A stretch of 64,000 nt of DNA, from NCBI RefSeq assembly GCF_045679555.1, contig NC_092090.1:30988788-31052787 (forward strand). Direction: 5' to 3'. This document shows positions 1 through 13,790 of this stretch, piece by piece. Under the pieces are notes generated by a model. The model had not been told where the DNA came from. It saw nothing but the letters and a program-made list of their open reading frames with translations, and did not search any database. Both the position numbers and the translations under genes were made by a program. The first letter of the stretch is position 1. Each line of letters starts with the position of its first letter. The DNA is from Salvelinus alpinus. Its lineage: Eukaryota > Chordata > Actinopteri > Salmoniformes > Salmonidae.

Positions 1-318
1 TTTGCGTGGTGACTCACATCTTGTTGACATGGAGACCAAAATAGCAGCTGAATGGAAGAGGACATTCAGTCTACCCTTGAGACTCGGCACCATTGAGGAA
101 GAGAGAAAGACAGGCAGAACGAAAGAGAGCTGAGAAAGCTTGAAGAACCATGAGCCTTGTGTTGCATAAGGCAATGAGTCACACTCACCGTTTGGATCTT
201 GGGAACCGATAGGAAATCGTTCCGTTGTCTCTCAGTGGGGAGTGGGTTTTTTTCTCTGAAAGAAAAAGGAATACTGGTTGTGATTTGAAGGGGATGCAAG
301 AGATGTCGTATTGGGTAA

Positions 319-2049
<1,731 letters not shown>

Positions 2050-2664
2050 ATTTTATTTATTTCACCTTTATTTAACCAGGTAGGCTAGTTGAGAACAAGT
2101 TCTCATTTACAACTGCGACCTGGCCAAGATAAAGCAAAGCAGTGTGACACAGACAACAACAAAGAGTTACACATGGAATAAACAATAAACAAGCCAATAA
2201 CACAATAAACAAGTCAATGACACAGTAGAAAAAAAGAAAGTCTATATACAGTGTGTGCAAAATGCATGAGGAGGTAGGCAATAAATTGGCCATAGGAGCA
2301 AATAATTACAATTTAGCAGATTAACACTGGAGTGATAAATGAGCAGATGATGATGTGCAAGTAGAGATACTGGTGTGCAAAAGAGCAGAAAAGTAAATAA
2401 AAAACAGTATGGGGATGAGGTAGGTAGATTGGGTGGGCTATTTACAGATGGACTATGTACAGCTGCAGCGATCGGTTAGCTGCTCAGATAGCTGATGTTT
2501 AAAGTTGGTGAGTGAAATAGAAGTCTCCAACTTCAGCGATTTTTGAAATTCGTTCCAGTCACTGGCAGCAGAGAACTGGAAGGAAAGGCGGCCAAATGAG
2601 GTGTTGGCTTTGCGGATGATCAGTGAGATATACCTGCTGGAACGTGTGCTACGGGTGGTTGTTG
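2050..2664 (-). mobile_element. LINE 3' fragment (same family as 5152-10268)
   Basis: Read on the minus strand, this holds the last coding part of a non-LTR reverse transcriptase (motifs STRSSRYISL and FGRLSFQFSAASDWNEFQ), then the family's 3' untranslated region ending in the segment containing TTTATTTAACCAGGTAGG. The same order occurs at 5152-5800. Everything upstream of the C-terminal domain is missing, as expected of a 5'-truncated insertion. The element cannot move on its own. The exact right border is uncertain by tens of bases. Confidence 0.85.
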
Positions 2665-5076
2665 TATAACTGCAAACCAGTTCATAACATAAATGTTCAT
2701 TATTTTCAGAGGATAAATTATTTGAAATGTAGACCAATGTCTTACCAAAAAGGCTCAGACTTGCTCAGTGGACCTGCTCTGACTTGGGGCCAAGACCAGA
2801 CCACTGGCACTTTTCAGCTTTCATTTACATAACAACGGCTAACTGGGAACATGGATTAACACCTTCCACGGTTAACACCTTCTCACAAAGCAACTGTCTT
2901 GATGATGCAGAAGTTGTTGATTCTGCTCTTCACAAGTCCTCAGTGTCAGCACTAGCTATGGGAACACATTTCCCACAGAATAACACTAGAACTAACTTTA
3001 ACATAATCACTGGTGACACACTGGTGCTGTATAATGGAAACCCCCTAGAATTGTGATGGAATATGAATATTTTGCTAGTAGGAGTATGAGTCAGTATGAG
3101 TCAGTATGAGTTAGTATGAGTCAGTATGAGTCAAACATATTTTCAATACTGCCCTCTGCTATCAAGCTGGAAATGTTCTCTGTCAAATAAACTTTGCATA
3201 ATCAAACCAAAATATATAATTATCTGTTGTTCCATTGTATTGTTTACTGAACTGCCTGTTTCCCACAAAAAGGTTAGACAAATAGACAACTAATTTGACA
3301 TTTCTATCTTGGTGCAAGCCCTCTATCCAGGAGTTCACATTAATAGAGTACTGTATGTCATGAATTTATGATTTGGGCCAGATTCCTGTGTATTTTGCAA
3401 TTCCAGAAATGTTTTATAGAGAATAATTCCCACAACATTATGTTATAACTGCAAACCAGTTAGTAACTCCACCGCACATTCTTATTGCGGATGACAATCT
3501 GCACCATACATCCCATTACAACACAGACAGTTGAAGAGACAGACCAGGCTTATAGCTGAGGTCATCAACTCATGTTAAACAACAGCGTTTATTGTGTTGA
3601 TGGTGTAAATGTCTGATGATATAAATCACTTGAGGCGAGCGACACACCAGCCAGTCATACCCAGTCATACCAGGCTCAGAGAATGAATGACAAGACCACA
3701 CTAGTTGACCATCATATGCATGTAAAATGGACCGTCAAGTCTCTTTGAGCTCTATGGTGACAATGACAGATACTTGCTTTGTAAAAGTTGCGGTTTCACT
3801 ACCATCGCTATCCAAACCACAAGCCCCATTCCATTTCTATCTCGGGCCAAATTCATCCTCTGTTTTGTTCCCTGACAACAGGTTCTCAGTCAATACAGCT
3901 CTCTGAGGGGCCAGTGGATGATGTAATTGGTCCAGCAGACACACATCGTGATGTAATTGGTCCAGCAGACACACATCATGTGAGCAACAACGCATTGGCA
4001 ACGACCATACCCTCAATGCCTCCATTGACTGGTTACAAAAACGGACAATGCCCCAAAGTTATTTACGTAACGTTGCCCGAGCAATATGACAAATATCTGT
4101 GCTTTCTGAAAGAAATTCATTTCCTCATAAGTGAATAATTGTGAATTTATTAGCAAATTTGTGTCTGTTTTGTTCTCTCATCCTGTTTCTCTGTGATGTC
4201 CTTCTTCTGCCAGCTGTATTCTACAGACAACCGCTGCTTTATGATGGCCTGACAGTGATCATTGACCATCCACAGGCCTTTCATCAGGTGATAATCATGG
4301 ACACTTCTTTGAGGACAGACTGACAGCGTCATCTTGTGTTAATGCCTTCCTTTGCTCCCTGCTGACAATATCTTAGGTCTTACACTCCATAGGCCCCTAA
4401 GGGGACTGGCTTCCTATTGAAAACTATGGCTGAAAGGAGAAAAGAGAAAATGGTTGTCGGCGACACATTTTCTGCCACACTCTATTGGAGTTGACTGTGA
4501 GGACTGGACGTCTGTAGAGCAGAGTGGAGATAACATGACTGGGGCACGGCTCATTAGTGTAAACTGGATCATCACAGTGAGGATAAATTGACATTTTGGC
4601 CTGTCCACCTCCAATATGGAGAGCAAGTGGAGCATTTGGAAAGAGACCAATTTAGCAGCTTAAGATGTTACCCAGCATACACAGATGCAATAATCAACTA
4701 CCTTCCTCAAAATAACATATTCATTTCACTCAGTTAAATTAATCAGTTGACATGAAATACATTTGAGTGTTGTGCAATAACAATGTATTTCTGCAGTGCA
4801 GATACGATTCCCAGCCTGTCTTTCTTCTCCTGTAGGCCTACATGGGAGACTAAGAAAAAATCTTAGGAGCACTTTTAAATACTCACCACTAAGTGGTACT
4901 ATTTCTCTACAGAAGTGTTGAACCCTCTGTTTCCCTCACATCGGGACAAGATGTGATGATATGAGAAAACAAGATACTAAATGTGCGAAAGATGTCATGA
5001 CCTCTTGTGTCACTGAATAGCATGTATCAAGGCAGTGTCATTTTGATATAGAAATAGTTATGATAGGTGTATGACA
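2665..5076. other. No gene recognised; small tandem repeats
   Basis: The stretch contains five tandem copies of a 10-bp unit TCAGTATGAG at 3081-3133 and two copies of a 30-bp unit at 3920-3949 and 3950-3979. An 18-bp direct repeat occurs at 2665-2682 and 3444-3461. Open frames, such as one of 116 codons at 3788-4138 that spans the 30-bp duplication, show no known domain. Confidence 0.5.
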
Positions 5077-5417
5077 TACAGTACCAGTCAGAAGTTTGGA
5101 CACACCTACTCATTCAAGGGCTTGTCTTTATTTTTATACATCGTAGAATAAATAAAAATATATTTAACCTTTATTTAACCAGGTAGGCCAGTTGAGAACA
5201 AGTTCTCATTTACAACTGCGACCTGGCCAAGATAAAGCAAAGCAGTGCGACAAAAACAACAACACAGAGTTGTTGTTTTTAAACAAACGTACAGTACGTT
5301 TAAACAAACGTACAGTACACACAATAGAAAAATATATGTACAGTGTGTGCAAATGTAGAAGATTAGGGAGGTAAGGCAATAAATAGGGCATAGAGGCGAA
5401 ATAATTACAATTTAGCA

Positions 5418-6165
5418 TTAACACTGGAGTGATAGATGTGCAGATGATGACGTGCAAGTAGAGATACTAGGGTGCAAAAGAGCAAGAAGATAAATAACAA
5501 TATGAGGATGAGATAGTTGGGTGTGGTATTTACAGATTGGCTGTGTACAGGTACAGTGATCAGTAAGCTGCTCTGACAGCTGATGCTTAAAGTTAGAGAG
5601 GGAGATATAAGTCTCCAGCGTCAATGATTTTTGCAATTCGTTCCAGTCATTGGCAGCAGAGAACTGGAAGGAAAGGCGGCCAAAGTAAGTGTTGGCTTTG
5701 GGGATGACCAGTGAAATATACCTGCTGGAGCGTGTGCTACGGGTGGGTGTTGCTATGGTGACCAGAGAGCTGAGATAAGGCAGGGCTTTACCTAGCAAAG
5801 ACTTATAGATGACCTGGAGCCAGTGGGTTTGGCAACGAATATGTAGCGAGGGCCAGCCAACGAGAGCATACAGGTCGCAGTGGTGGGTAGTATATGGGGC
5901 TTTGGTGACAAAACGGATGGCACTGTGATAGACTACATCCAGTTTGCTGAGTAGAGTGATGGAGGGTATTTTGTAAATGACATCGCCGTAGTCAAGGATC
6001 GGTAGGATAGTCAGTTTTACGAGGGTATGTTTGGCAGCATGAGTGAAGGAAGTTTTGTTGCGAAATCGGAAGCCGATTTGAGATTTAATTTTGGATTGGA
6101 GATGCTTAATGTGAGTCTGGAAGGAGAGTTTACAGTCTAACCAGGCACCGAGGCAGCAGCAAGAG
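5418..6165 (-). pseudogene. LINE reverse transcriptase, C-terminal part
   Basis: Beyond the L2 insertion the host LINE resumes on the minus strand with LGAWLDCKLSFQTHIKHLQS, RNKTSFTHAAKHTLVKL, LDYGDVIYK, then STRSSRYISLVIPKANTYFG and SAANDWNELQKS. This is the thumb and tail region of the polymerase. The frame looks open from the junction to about 5418. A block that should hold the YADD catalytic motif is absent between 7593 and 6165. Confidence 0.78.
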
Positions 6166-7592
6166 CGACATTACATTTACATTACATTTAAGTCATTTAG
6201 CAGACGCTCTTATCCAGAGCGACTTACAAATTGGTGCATTCACCTTATGATATCCAGTGGAACAACCACTTTACAATAGTGCATCTAACTCTTTTAAGGG
6301 GGGGGGGGGGTTAGAAGGATTACTTTATCCTATCCTAGGTATTCCTTAAAGAGGTGGGGTTTCAGGTGTCTCCGGAAGGTGGTGATTGACTCCGCTGACC
6401 TGGCGTCGTGAGGGAGTTTGTTCCACCATTGGGGTGCCAGAGCAGCGAACAGTTTTAACTGGGCTGAGCGGGAACTGTACCTCCTCAGAGGTAGGGAGGC
6501 GAGCAGGCCAGAGGTGGATGAACGCAGTGCCCTTGTTTGGGTGTAGGGCCTGATCAGAGCCTGAAGGTACGGAGGTGCCGTTCCCCTCACAGCTCCGTAG
6601 GCAAGCACCATGGTCTTGTAGCGGATGCGAGCTTCAACTGGAAGCCAGTGGAGAGAGCGGAGGAGCGGGGTGACGTGAGAGAACTTGGGAAAGTTGAACA
6701 CCAGACGGGCTGCGGCGTTCTGGATGAGTTGTAGGGGTTTAATGGCACAGGCAGGGAGCCCAGCCAACAGCGAGTTGCAGTAATCCAGACGGGAGATGAC
6801 AAGTGCCTGGATTAGGACCTGCGCCGCTTCCTGCGTGAGGCAGGGTCGTACTCTGCGAATGTTGTAGAGCATGAACCTACAGGAACGGGTCACCGCCTTG
6901 ATGTTAGTTGAGAACAACAGGGTGTTGTCCAGGATCACGCCAAGGTTCTTAGCACTCTGGGAGGAGGACACAATGGAGTTGTCAACCGTGATGGCGAGAT
7001 CATGGAACGGGCAGTCCTTCCCCGGGAGGAAGAGCAGCTCCGTCTTGCCGAGGTTCAGCTTGAGGTGGTGATCCGTCATCCACGCTGATATGTCTGCCAG
7101 ACATGCAGAGATGCGATTCACCACCTGGTTATCAGAGGGGGGAAAGGAGAAGATTAATTGTGTGTCGTCTGCATAGCAATGATAGGAGAGACCATGTGAG
7201 GATATGACAGAGCCAAGTGACTTGGTGTATAGCGAGAATAGGAGAGGGCCTAGAACAGAGCCCTGGGGGACACCAGTGGTGAGAGCACGTGGTGCGGAGA
7301 CAGATTCTCGCCACGCCACCTGGAAGGAGCGACCTGTCAGGTAGGACGAAATCCAAGCGTGGGCCGCGCCGGAGATGCCCAGCTCGGAAAGGGTGGAGAG
7401 GAGGATCTGATGGTTCACAGTATCAAAGGCAGCCGATAGGTCTAGAAGGATGAGAGCAGAGGAGAGAGAGTTAGCTTTAGCAGTGCGGAGCGCCTCCGTG
7501 ACACAGAGAAGAGCAGTCTCAGTTGAATGACTAGTCTTGAAACCTGACTGATTTGGAACAAGAAGGTCATTCTGAGAGAGATAGCAGGAGAC
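6166..7592 (-). mobile_element. L2-type LINE, 5'-truncated, inside the other LINE
   Basis: On the minus strand this is the 3' part of a different LINE family. It ends at 6166-6230 with the tail containing TCATTTAGCAGACGCTCTTA, which recurs at 32692 and 52205. Its coding part (6330-7592) shows SGFKTSHSTETALL, LLDLSAAFDTVNHQILL, GVPQGSVLGPLLFS, YHCYADDTQL and NLGKTELLFLPG. The frame is open throughout and ends in a stop at 6330. The same family lies at 32686-33735 with nearly the same protein. The 5' end is cut at the host LINE junction. Confidence 0.88.
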
Positions 7593-7688
7593 ATCATTGA
7601 TATATACAGAGAAAAGAGTCGGCCCGAGAATTGAACCCTGTGGCACCCCCATAGAGACTGCCAGCGGTCCGGACAACAGGCCCTCCAA
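6330..7688 (-). pseudogene. Chimeric open frame joining two LINE reverse transcriptases
   Basis: This 452-codon open frame starts with about 32 residues of the host LINE polymerase (MGVPQGSILGPTLFSVYIND) and passes without a stop into the L2 polymerase (VSCYLSQNDLLVPNQSGF). As a result two GVPQGS motifs occur about 110 residues apart. The L2 part keeps the palm motif YADD and a C-terminal region ending HLFKEYLG. It lacks an endonuclease and a proper start, so it is a fossil and not a working gene. The open frame reflects youth of the L2 insertion or chance fusion. Confidence 0.8.
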
Positions 7689-8644
7689 TTGGACACACTG
7701 AACTCTATCTGAGAAGTAGTTGGTGAACCAGGCAAGGCAGTCATTTGAGAACCAAAGGCTATTGAGTCTGCCGATAAGAATGCGGTGATTGACAGAGTCG
7801 AAAGCCTTGGCCAGGTCGATGAAGACGGCTGCACAGTACCGTCTTTTATCGATGGCGGTTATGATATCGTTTAGGATCTTGAGCGTGGCTGAGGTGCACC
7901 CATGACCAGCTCAGAAACCAGATTGCATAGTGGAGAAGGTACGGTGGGATTCGAAATGGTCGGTGATCTGTTTGTTAACTTGGCTTTCGAAGATTTTAGA
8001 AAGGCAGGGCAGGATGGATATAGGTCTAAAACAGTTTGGGTCTAGAGTGTCACCCCCTTAGAAGAGGTGGATGACCGCGGCAGCTTTCCAATCTTTGGGG
8101 ATCTCAGACGATACGAAAGAGAGGTTGAACAGGCTAGTAATAGGGGTTGCAACAATTTCGGTGGATAATTTTAGCCCAGCTGATTTGTAGGGATCCAGAT
8201 TTTGCAGCTCTTTCAGAACATCAGCTGTCTGGATTTTGGTGAAGGAGAAGCGGGGGGGGGGGGGGGGGGCTTGGTTATGTTGCTGCAGGGGGTGCAGAGC
8301 TGTTGGCTGGGGTTGGGGTAGCCAGGTGGAAATCAAGGCCAGCCGTAGAAAAATGCTTATTGAAATGATCGATTATCGTAGATTTACCGGTGGTGACAGT
8401 GTTACCTAGCCCCAGTGCAGTGGGAAGCTGGGAGGAGGTGCTCTTATTCTTCATGGACTTTACAGTGTCCCAAAATTTTTGGGGAATTAGTGCTACAGGA
8501 TGCAAATTTCTGTTTGAAATTAGCTTTCCTAACTGACTGTGCATATTGGTTCCTGACTTCCATGAAAAGTTGCATATAGCGGGGGCTATTCAATGCTAAT
8601 GCAGAACGCCACAGGATGTGGCAGTCAAGTCTGAAGTGAACCAT
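7593..8644 (-). pseudogene. LINE reverse transcriptase, N-terminal and fingers/palm part, broken
   Basis: Minus-strand translation in pieces gives FWDTVKSMKNKS, KIQTADVLKELQNLDPYKSAG, SSEIPKDWKAAAVIHLF, FRPISILPCLSKIFE, FIDLAKAFDSVNHRIL and GVPQGSILGPTLFSVYIND. These are the usual motifs of a non-LTR reverse transcriptase up to the loop before the YADD box. Stop codons and a long G run at about 8257-8270 interrupt it. It stops at about 7593, where an L2 element begins, and its own YADD block is missing. Confidence 0.85.
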
Positions 8645-8879
8645 GGGCTATATCTGTTCTTAGTTCTACATTTTTTGAATGGGGCATGCTTATTTAAGAT
8701 GGTGAGGAAAGCACTTTTAAAGAGCAACCAGGCATCCTCTACTGACGGGATGAGGTCAATATCCTTCCAGGATACCCGGGCCAGGTCGATTAGAAAGGCT
8801 TACTTGCTGAAGTGTTTTAGGGAGCGTTTGACAGTGATGAGGGGTGGTCGTTTGACCGCAGACCCATTACGGATGCAGG

Positions 8880-9572
8880 CAATGAGGCAGTGATCGCTGA
8901 GATCCTAGTTGAAGACAGCAGAGGTGTATTTAGAGGGCAAGTTGGTCAGGATGATATCTAAGAGGGTGCCCATGGTTATGGATTTAGGTCTGTACCTGGT
9001 AGGTTTCTTGATAATTTGTGTGAGATTGAGGGCATCTATTTTAGATTGTAGGATGGCCGGGGTGTTAAGCATCTCCCAGTTTAGGTCACCTAACAGTACG
9101 AACTCTGAAGATAGATGGGGGGCAATCAATTCACATATGGTGTCCAGGGCACAGCTGGGGCTGAGGGGGGTCTATAACAAGCGGCAATGGTGAGATACTT
9201 GTTTCTGGATAGGTGGATTTTTAAAAGTAGAAGTTTGAATTGTTTGGGGACAGACCTAGATAGTATGACAAAAACTCTGCAGGCTATCTCTGCAGTAGAT
9301 TGTAACTCCGCCCCTTTGGCAGTTCTATCTTGTCGGAAAATGTTGTAGTTGGGGATGGAAATTTCAGGATTTTTGTTGGCCTTCCTAAGCCAGGATTCAG
9401 ACACGGCTAGGACATCAGGGTTGGCGGAGTGTGCTAAAGTAGTGAATAAAACAAACTTAGGGAGTTGGCTTCTAATGTTAACATGCATGAAACCAAGGCT
9501 TTTACGGTTACAGAAGTCAACAAATGAAAGCGCCTGGGGAATGGGAGTGGTGCTGGGGGCTGCAGGGTCCAA
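8880..9572 (-). pseudogene. LINE endonuclease domain, broken
   Basis: This is the apurinic/apyrimidinic-type endonuclease of the LINE, which nicks target DNA during target-primed reverse transcription. Visible motifs in order are GFMHVNIRS, LAVSESWL (catalytic Glu region), ACYRPPS, VLLGDLNW, LDIILTN and, past the stop near 8905, LSDHCLIAC. That is the normal motif order of the fold. Stops and a frame change near 9126 break the reading frame, so no active enzyme is expected. Confidence 0.82.
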
Positions 9573-10302
9573 TGAGTAGCAATAGATGAGTCAGGGAGCC
9601 GATTCAGAAGTCGCTACTACGCTAGGTGAGCTGGAGACACGGCGATTCAGACAGCTAGCGGGCCGGGACTAGCAGATGGGCCTCCGGCGACGTCGCAATG
9701 GAAGAGCCTGATGAAACCACCTCGGATGATTACGTCGGCAGACCAGTCGTGATGGATCGGCGGGGCTCCGTGTTGGCAGTAAAGGGTCCAGGCCAATCTT
9801 TGGCTAGCCGGGAGATGGGCCTAGCTTGAGGCTAGCTCAAGGCTAACTGGTGCTTGCTTCGGGACAGAGACGTTAGCCAGGAGTAGCCACTCGGATTGTG
9901 GCTAGCTAGCTGCGATGATCCGGTGTAAAGGTTCAAGGCTTGGGGTAGGAATCCGGAGATGTGGTAGAGAAAAAGCAGTCCGATATGCTCTGGGTTGATA
10001 TCGCACTGTGCAGACTGGCAGGCATTGACCAAGCTGAGGCTGGCTGACTACTAGCTAGTAGCTAGTTAGCTTCTGATGGGGGCTCGGTTCTAAAGTATAA
10101 AAATAGCAGATTCATACCACATTGGGTGAGGCGGGTTGCAGGAGAGTATATTCAGTCCATAGATGGAAAGTGAGATTAAAATATATTAAAAATATATGCA
10201 AAAAAAACACGATATTTACACGGGACAAGAAAAAACACACGTCCGACTGCTATGCCATCTTGGAATTCTAGAATAATAGTGAAGAGATCAAAACTATGAA
10301 AT

Positions 10303-10720
10303 TGTTACACCCCCTCCAGGTGTCGTCGATCTTCCACATTATCTCCGGTGTATTTACAGCTGTGTTCTCGGTTTGTCTTGTATTTATAGCTATGTTCTCT
10401 GTTTGTCTGTTGCCAGTTCATTTTGTTTGTCAAACCTACCAGCGTTTTTCCCCTTGCTCCTGTCTGTTGCTGTTTTCTAGTTTTCCCGGTTTTGACCATT
10501 CTGCCTGCACATTCTGCCATTCTGTACCTTGTCACATCACACTGGATTATTCACTTCTGCCTGCCCTGAGACTGCCTGCCGTTCTGTATCTTTTGGACTC
10601 TGATCTGGATTACCGACCTCTGCCTACCCTTGACCTGTCGTTTTGCCTGCGACCTGTTCTGGTAATAAACTTCTGTTACATCGACACTCTCTGCATCTGG
10701 GTCTTCCCTAAAATGTGATA
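10303..10720 (+). repeat. 5' LTR of gypsy 1
   Basis: The LTR begins TGTTACACCC and ends AAATGTGATA. It matches the 3' copy over the blocks around CCTACCAGCG, CGGTTTTGACCATTCTGCC and ACATCGACACT. Downstream the gag start follows within 15 bases. Confidence 0.82.
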
Positions 10721-10733
10721 GTACGAACTGGCC

Positions 10734-11690
10734 ATGACTGACCCAGCAGACTCGGACCAGCTCCGCAACGCAATGAGCAACCATTAGAAGGCACGAGGGG
10801 TTGCTTCGTGATCTTATGGAAAGGTTCCAGACCTTGGCTGAACGCCATGACCAAGCGTTGAACACATTGCTGCAGCAATTCTGCGGGTTGTCTGTTAGGC
10901 AGCCTACCACCGCGGTAACCTCCCAGCCCCTCAGTAACCCGGATGTTAGCAGTGCCACCTCCCCGGCCACCCCTGGAACCCTGCTTATCTCCCCCGGAAT
11001 GCTTCGATGGAGAGTCAGGCACCTGTCGGGCGTTTCTCACTCAGTGTTCCCTCATCATCGAGCTACAGCCCTCCTCCTTCACCTCGGACCACTCTAAGAT
11101 AGCGTACCTCATCACAATAATGTCCGGGAGGGCTCTCGGCTGGGCTACGGCAGTGTGGGAACAAAAGTCGGCCGTATGCTTCAGTCTGGAGGAGTTCGTA
11201 GTGGAGGTAAAGAAAGTTTGATACTCCATTGTCTGGGAGAGAGGCTGCCCGGAAGTTACTCCAGCTTCGGCAAGACTCCCGCAGTGTGGCAGAATATGCG
11301 TTGGATTTCAGCACGTTGGCAGCTGAGAATGTCTGGAACCCGGAAGCGCTGTTCAACATGTTTCGGAGGAAGTAAAGGACGAGCTTGCAGCCCGGGAATA
11401 ACCAACTGATCTCGATTCGCTCATCACGTTGACCATTCTGATCGATGGGCGACTACGGGAACGAAGGAAGGAGGGGAGATTCGATTTCACTCGCCCGCCC
11501 AACGAGTACACCTCGCCTCTGAGGCATCCTGGAAGACCCTGATGGCTCCGTTGCCGAGAGAACTCGAGGCTACCCGAGCTCCCCCGTGAGTCTCCGAAGT
11601 CTACCGATTCACCTCTTCCCGAGCTAATGCAACTAGGCAGAGCTAGGCTGTCTCCAGCCGAATGGCTATACAAGCTTCACACTAAGAGTT
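10734..11690 (+). pseudogene. gypsy 1 gag, broken
   Basis: The frame opens with MTDPADSDQLRNAM right after the LTR but stops within 20 codons. The body is readable in alternating frames: LRDLMERFQTLAERHDQAL, then LSPPECFDGESGTCRAFLTQ, SKIAYLITIMSGRALGWATA and CFSLEEFVVEVKKV, which is the usual retrotransposon gag core that builds the particle. The same gag domain, further downstream, is seen in gypsy 2 near 24500. Several frameshifts mean no product is expected. Confidence 0.78.
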
Positions 11691-12045
11691 GCCTGTACTG
11701 AGGGACTACTGGTCATTTCGTCTCCACCTGTCCACTAAAAGACCAGGCTCAACGGTAGAAGCGAGTACTCTGGTGGGCCATACGGAGAACTTTTCCACTT
11801 CCCTTACTCGCACCCCTTTTCATTCCATTTTGCTGTGGGGGAAGCAATCAAAATCTCTCCGGGTACTCATCGACTCTGGGGCCGATGAGAGCTTTATGGA
11901 CGCTACCCACTCAGCCCCTCTCCATTCCCATGGACGTTAGAGCACTGGACGGGCACTCTATAGGCCGGGTCACCCACAATACCACCCCAATCAACCTACG
12001 TGTATCAGGGAACCACAGCGAGATGATCCAATTCCTGCTCATTAA
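11689..12045 (+). pseudogene. gypsy 1 aspartic protease, truncated by insertion
   Basis: The motif LRVLIDSGADESFMDA at about 11857-11904 is the retropepsin active site (Asp-Ser-Gly). The frame continues as ALDGHSIGRVTHNTTPINLR and is cut at 12042-12045 (TTAA) by an inserted transposon. Past the insertion, at 13089, the expected continuation (GFSWLQRHNP-like) resumes. Confidence 0.8.
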
Positions 12046-13088
12046 AACCTCTTGGCGCACGGATCCCTTTAACGGGATCATTTTCGTAAACAACCGCTGA
12101 ATTGCAGAGCGCCAAATTCAAAAATAATTACTAAAAATATTTATTTTCATGAAATCACAAGTGAAATATACCAAAACACAGCTTAGCTTGTTGTTAATCC
12201 CCCTATTGTGTCAGATTTTGAAAATATGCTTCACAGCGAAAGCAATCCAAGTGTTTGTGAGTTTATCGATCACTAGACAAAACATTATGAACAGCTAGCA
12301 GCAATATAGATTGGTCACGAAAGCCAGAAAAGCAATAAAATTAATCGCTTACCTTTGATGATCTTCGGATGTTTGCACTCACGAGACTCCCAGTTACACA
12401 ATAAATGTTCCTTTTGTTCGATAAAGATTATTTTTATATCAAAAAAACTCCATTTGTTTGGCGCGTTATGTTCAGTATTCCACAGCCTTAGGCATGTCAT
12501 CAAGGGTTGACGAAAATTCTAAATAGTATCCGTAAAGTTCGTAGAAACATGTCAAACGTTTTTAATAATCAATCCTCAGGTTGTTTTTAACATTAGTAAT
12601 CGATAATATTTCAACCGGACTGTAAACTACTCAATAAAGGAGAGAAAGAAAATGTTGAGCTATCAGTGTCGCGCGCATGAACTAATGGAAGGACATCCGT
12701 CTATCCACCGACGCAATTTGATAAATCTCGCTCATTTTTCAGAATAAAAGCTTGAAACTATGTCTAAAGACTGTTTACACCCTGAGGAAGCCATGGGAAA
12801 AGGAATCTGGTTGATATCCCTTTAAATGGACGAAAGGCAGGCAATGGAACAGTGATTTTTCAAAATAAGAGTCACGTCCGGGTTGGATTTCCTCAGGTTT
12901 TGTCCTGCAAAATCAGTTCTGTTATACTCACAGACAATATTTTGACAGTTTTGGAAACTTTAGAGTGTTTTCTATCCTACTCTGTCAATTATATGCATAT
13001 TCTAGCATCTGGACCTGAGAAATAGGCCGTTTACATTGGGAACGTTATTTTTCCGAACATAAAAATTCTGCCTCCTAGCGTCAAGAAG
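12046..13088. mobile_element. Non-autonomous TTAA-type DNA transposon, copy 1
   Basis: It lies between TTAA (12042-12045) and CTAA (13089-13092) and interrupts a known gypsy reading frame, so its borders are clear. The ends are AACCTCTTGGCGC and the inverse of GCGTCAAGAAG, an imperfect inverted pair. The reverse complement of its right half matches copy 2 at 19187, for example the segment GGATAGAAAACACTCT. It codes for nothing recognisable. A piggyBac-like origin is suggested by the TTAA target but not proven. Confidence 0.75.
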
Positions 13089-13092
13089 CTAA

Positions 13093-13790
13093 GTCTCCTC
13101 AGGTGGTGGTATTGGGATTTTCTTGGCTCCAGCGACACAACCCCTTATTGACTGGTCTGCTGGTGCCATCATGGGCTGGAACCCGTTCTCCCACACTCAT
13201 TGCCTGAAGTCAACGCAGTCTGCCCCGGGACGTCTTCCTGGGGGCTCGGAAGGAGGTGTTCAGTAAGGCCTGGGTCACTTCGCTTCCGCCGCACCGACCC
13301 TATGACAGCGGGATTGACCTTCTCCCAGTTACCACTCTGCCCCGAGGATGACTGTACTCTCTGTCGGGTCCAGAAACTAAGGCTATGGAGACCTACATTG
13401 AGGACTCCCTAGCTGCAGGGTTCATCCGTCCTTCTGCCTCCCCCACCGGCGCAGGGTTCTTCTTTGTGGAGAATTAGGACAAAAGCCTGCACCCGTGCAT
13501 CGACTACCGGGGCCTCAACGACATCACGATAAAGACCTGCAACCCGCTACCACTCATCTCCTAGTCCTTTGAGCCGCTCCAAGGGGCCACCGTGTTCTCC
13601 AAGCTGGACTTATGGAAAGCCTACCACCTGGTGCAGATACGGGAAGGGGACGAGTGGAAGACTGCCTTCAACACGGCCAGCGGTCACTACGAGTATCTGG
13701 TCATGCCATTTGACCTTATCAACACCCCAGCTGTGTTCCAGGCTCTGGTTAATGATGTTCTCATTGGGTCATCAGCCAGCCTGTCCTCTG
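13093..13790 (+). pseudogene. gypsy 1 reverse transcriptase fragment
   Basis: Readable motifs are [26 protein letters not shown] (followed by a stop), [54 protein letters not shown] and [14 protein letters not shown]. These are the finger and palm motifs before the catalytic YxDD box. The YxDD box, RNase H and most of integrase are deleted. At 13762 the frame jumps directly to integrase sequence. Confidence 0.85.

Larger units (their letters stand above)
5152..10268 (-). mobile_element. Near full-length LINE (APE-type non-LTR retrotransposon)
   Basis: On the minus strand the element runs from an AAGATGGCATAGCAGTCGG-type 5' end near 10263 to a 3' end at 5152. It is flanked by TAGAATAA at 5144-5151 and 10269-10276, which I take as the target-site duplication. 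It encodes, in order, an apurinic endonuclease, a reverse transcriptase and a C-terminal region, all with breaks. An L2 element sits inside it at about 6166-7592. The family is abundant here (fragments at 2050-2664 and 14571-15430). The clade is probably in the CR1/L2 group, but I cannot fix it by eye. Confidence 0.85.

Noticed and set aside
3788..4138. 116-codon plus-strand open frame
   Set aside because: It spans a 30-bp duplication (DVIGPADTH twice), has no domain, and nothing around it supports transcription.
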